Of a stretch of DNA of 5,809 nucleotides, positions 3,909 through 5,809 are shown one piece after another. The notes beneath the pieces were generated by a model. It was given only the letters and a program-made list of their open reading frames with translations, was not told the DNA's origin and made no database searches. The position numbers and the translations under genes are program-made. Source of the stretch: Pseudomonadota bacterium (GTDB lineage: Bacteria; Desulfobacterota; Syntrophobacteria; Syntrophobacterales; Syntrophobacteraceae); assembly GCA_023416335.1 (NCBI GenBank), contig JAEZHY010000204.1, positions 1 through 5,809 on the forward strand, read 5' to 3'. How positions within the stretch are numbered: position 1 is the stretch's first letter; the number at the start of each line of letters is the position of its first letter.

Positions 3909-5809
3909 ATAAAGAAAACCTGCTCGAAATGCTTGTCAAAGCAAGTGAGTTCAAAGAGGGCGATCTCCTTGTCGGAGGAACCCGGGACGGGATCGAACGC
4001 AAAGAGGCGCGGATGGCTCTTTCCGGGTTGCAACTCGGAGAAATCTCCCGGGTGAGAGTCGTTGAGGATGCCGTCAGCGAGACCCTCGAAAGATCTTTAA
4101 ATGTGCAGCTCGCAAGCGAAATAGCCGGATTGACGATAAGCGGTCTGAAAAAGATTCTACTGGGCGGAAATGCAGGCGAGTGGGTAAATCGATTCGCCGA
4201 TGGACTTTCAAGCGAGCAAATCGCTTCCGTTGTGAAGGTGATGAGCAACGACGAGCTTTCCACCGTCGCATGCGCGGTTTTTAATCCGCTGCCCGGCGCC
4301 GGGGTCACCATAGGTTCACCCGGACATTTCGGATCCCGCATTCAGCCTAACAGCCCCGCCGATGATCCGGACGAGATACTCTTCTCTGTTCTCGAAGGAT
4401 TGTCATACGGTTGCGGCGACATAATCCTGGGCATCAATCCGGCAAACGACGACACCGAAACGATTATCGGTCTCGAAAAACTTCTGCAGAGCGTGACGGA
4501 AAGACTGGCCCTTCCAACCCGCTATTGTGTCCTGTCCGACATGCTGAAACAAACTGCTGCGCGGGCGCGCACTCGGGTGGATGTCGGTTTTCAGAGCCTT
4601 GCCGGCACCTCGAAGGGGCTCAAAGGAATGCTTGGAACCGATGTCGATGGGTTACTCGATCTGGCTAAAGGCTTCGAGGGGCTCTACTTCGAAACAGGTC
4701 AGGGATCTACACTCACCAATCATGCCGATGAAGGCGTGGATATAGTAACCCTGGAGTCCCGGAACTATGGGCTGGCCAGGTACATCCGGCGGCAGACCGG
4801 ATACTGGATGATAGTCAACGATGTTGCCGGATTCATCGGCCCGGAGGTTTTCCGCACCCCCGATCAGCTTTTGCGGGCTTGCCTGGAAGATACAGTGATG
4901 GCAAAGCTGCATGGAATCACCATGGGGCTGGATATATGTTCCACATTCCATATGGGCATAGATCCGGATACGCTCCGGCAACTCACCCTGGATGTTGCCG
5001 TTCTTGCCGCGCCGGCATACCTGATGGCTGTGGCAGGCAATGCCGATCCCATGCTGGGATACATGACGACCTCTTTTCGGGAACACCCGCGCATCCGGGA
5101 TAAAACAAAGAAGCACGTCACTGCGGCAATGCAGGCCAGGTTTGTGGGACTCGGCATAATGGACAGGCGTGGTGGGTTGCGACCTGAACGACCGCGTGCG
5201 GAGGATCTATACGCGGCATACTTGTCTGCAGGAGGCGGCAAGGGGGGATTTGAGGCTTTGCGCACCGAAGGAATAAAAAAGCTGGCAAAGCTCCGCGAGC
5301 GGGGTTTCGATCTGGGCTACGGTGACGGTCGGGACTATGCGCCGCCGGAAGGTGTCGGTTCGCGAATGAGGAAAATCTATGAACAGGCCCGGTTGGCCCT
5401 TTACGCGTCTATTGACGAATCCGTTTTAAGAGATTCGTCCCCCCACAATCTGCGTGTCCATACAAAAGCGACATCCAGGGATGACTACATTTCCCATCCG
5501 CAGGATGGGGAATGCCTTCGCCGGGTGGATGAGGCCCGCGTGGCTGCTCTGTATGCGGGAGCACGGCGGCCGGAAATCCAGATCGTGATCTCCGACGGGC
5601 TCAATGCCAATGCCGTAAACGACAATCTTCGGCAACTGCTCCCCCGGCTGAGGGGCATTTTGAAAGAGAAAGGACCCCGGGTCGGGGATGTCGATGTAGT
5701 GATAAAGAACGGCCGCGTGCGCGCCGGATACCAGGTCGGAAAACTGTTAGGCGCCGAACTGGTAATACATCTGATCGGAGAACGGCCGGGAACTGGCCTC
5801 AACACCCTC
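3905..5809 (+). CDS. fused ethanolamine ammonia-lyase (EutB-EutC in one chain), 3' end outside window
   Basis: Ethanolamine ammonia-lyase uses adenosylcobalamin to turn a vicinal amino alcohol (classically ethanolamine) into aldehyde and ammonia. The frame runs 635 codons from GTG 3905 to the window edge without a stop. Residues 1 to about 420 align with the large subunit EutB, a TIM barrel. Residues known to contact substrate in the E. coli enzyme are present: R145 and Q147 (SRIQPN), N178 (GINP), E263 (YFETGQGS), D343 (MGLD), and L384 and F310 near the pocket (E. coli R160, Q162, N193, E287, D362, L402, F329). A linker of about 420-510 follows. From about 515 the chain matches the small subunit EutC: VHTKATSRDDYISHP (518-532), IQIVISDGLNANAV (558-571), RVRAGYQVGKLLGA (604-617), VIHLIGERPGTG (620-631). 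EutB and EutC are usually separate proteins. The EutC N-terminal GRAG motif is replaced by GYGDGRDY. No microcompartment targeting or partner genes are visible. Near the active site, GYMTTSF (385-391) and ICSTFHMGID (344-353) differ from the usual EutB sequences, so the substrate is uncertain. Confidence 0.92.
   Translation, partial: MNKENLLEMLVKASEFKEGDLLVGGTRDGIERKEARMALSGLQLGEISRVRVVEDAVSETLERSLNVQLASEIAGLTISGLKKILLGGNAGEWVNRFADGLSSEQIASVVKVMSNDELSTVACAVFNPLPGAGVTIGSPGHFGSRIQPNSPADDPDEILFSVLEGLSYGCGDIILGINPANDDTETIIGLEKLLQSVTERLALPTRYCVLSDMLKQTAARARTRVDVGFQSLAGTSKGLKGMLGTDVDGLLDLAKGFEGLYFETGQGSTLTNHADEGVDIVTLESRNYGLARYIRRQTGYWMIVNDVAGFIGPEVFRTPDQLLRACLEDTVMAKLHGITMGLDICSTFHMGIDPDTLRQLTLDVAVLAAPAYLMAVAGNADPMLGYMTTSFREHPRIRDKTKKHVTAAMQARFVGLGIMDRRGGLRPERPRAEDLYAAYLSAGGGKGGFEALRTEGIKKLAKLRERGFDLGYGDGRDYAPPEGVGSRMRKIYEQARLALYASIDESVLRDSSPHNLRVHTKATSRDDYISHPQDGECLRRVDEARVAALYAGARRPEIQIVISDGLNANAVNDNLRQLLPRLRGILKEKGPRVGDVDVVIKNGRVRAGYQVGKLLGAELVIHLIGERPGTGLNTL

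Noticed and set aside
3832..4341. Minus-strand 169-codon frame opposite the EutB N-terminus
   Set aside because: Low-complexity Ser/Arg/Pro-rich translation typical of an antisense shadow. The plus strand clearly encodes EutB here.
1..5809. CRISPR array, tRNA or rRNA genes, or an intact insertion sequence
   Set aside because: I saw no regularly spaced repeats, no tRNA-like cloverleaf with TTC-loop sequence, no rRNA motifs and no transposase frame.

Overview
The window comes from a Gram-negative bacterium of moderate to fairly high GC. The evidence is an RND efflux permease with its periplasmic adaptor, which need an outer membrane, and GC-rich third codon positions. I cannot name the species. 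Desulfobacterota- or Acidobacteriota-like lineages are a guess from gene content only.

Layout. (1) Positions 3-2250, + strand: the C-terminal part of an RND (AcrB-type) permease, followed by its membrane-fusion/adaptor protein. The permease comes first and the adaptor second, with a ~100 nt gap that may hold a 30-codon ORF. (2) Positions 2251-2445: a leader with a weak promoter candidate and a clear 6+6 bp dyad, then a 120-residue VOC-fold (glyoxalase-like) protein at 2446-2808 with a strong ribosome binding site. (3) Positions 2809-2965: a gene-free spacer dominated by a perfect 13-bp inverted repeat that encloses a GC-rich hairpin. (4) Positions 2966 to about 3283, - strand: the decayed C-terminal end of a stomatin/SPFH (QmcA-like) gene. 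It is cut off at its 5' side and broken by two frameshifts, one of which is a readable 5-bp tandem duplication. (5) Positions 3436-5809, + strand: a two-gene unit. The first gene is a MaoC-like (hotdog) dehydratase interrupted by one apparent missing base near codon 11. Its stop codon overlaps the GTG start of a very long reading frame that is still open at the window end. That frame encodes ethanolamine ammonia-lyase with the large (EutB) and small (EutC) subunits joined in one polypeptide.

How the genes work together. The permease and adaptor would form a tripartite drug/solvent efflux pump with an outer-membrane channel that is not visible here. The MaoC and EutB-EutC pair is translationally coupled (overlapping TGA/GTG, with the Shine-Dalgarno inside the MaoC gene), so the two probably act together. 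The lyase would use adenosylcobalamin to deaminate a vicinal amino alcohol. All the main substrate-contacting residues known from the E. coli enzyme are present, but nearby normally conserved positions differ, so the substrate may not be ethanolamine. No microcompartment or other eut genes are visible. The stomatin remnant ends just where the MaoC/lyase unit begins, which suggests a rearrangement or insertion boundary around 3283-3435.

The most interesting items are the EutB-EutC fusion coupled to a MaoC protein, the frameshift in that MaoC gene, and the decayed stomatin gene with its identifiable lesions.
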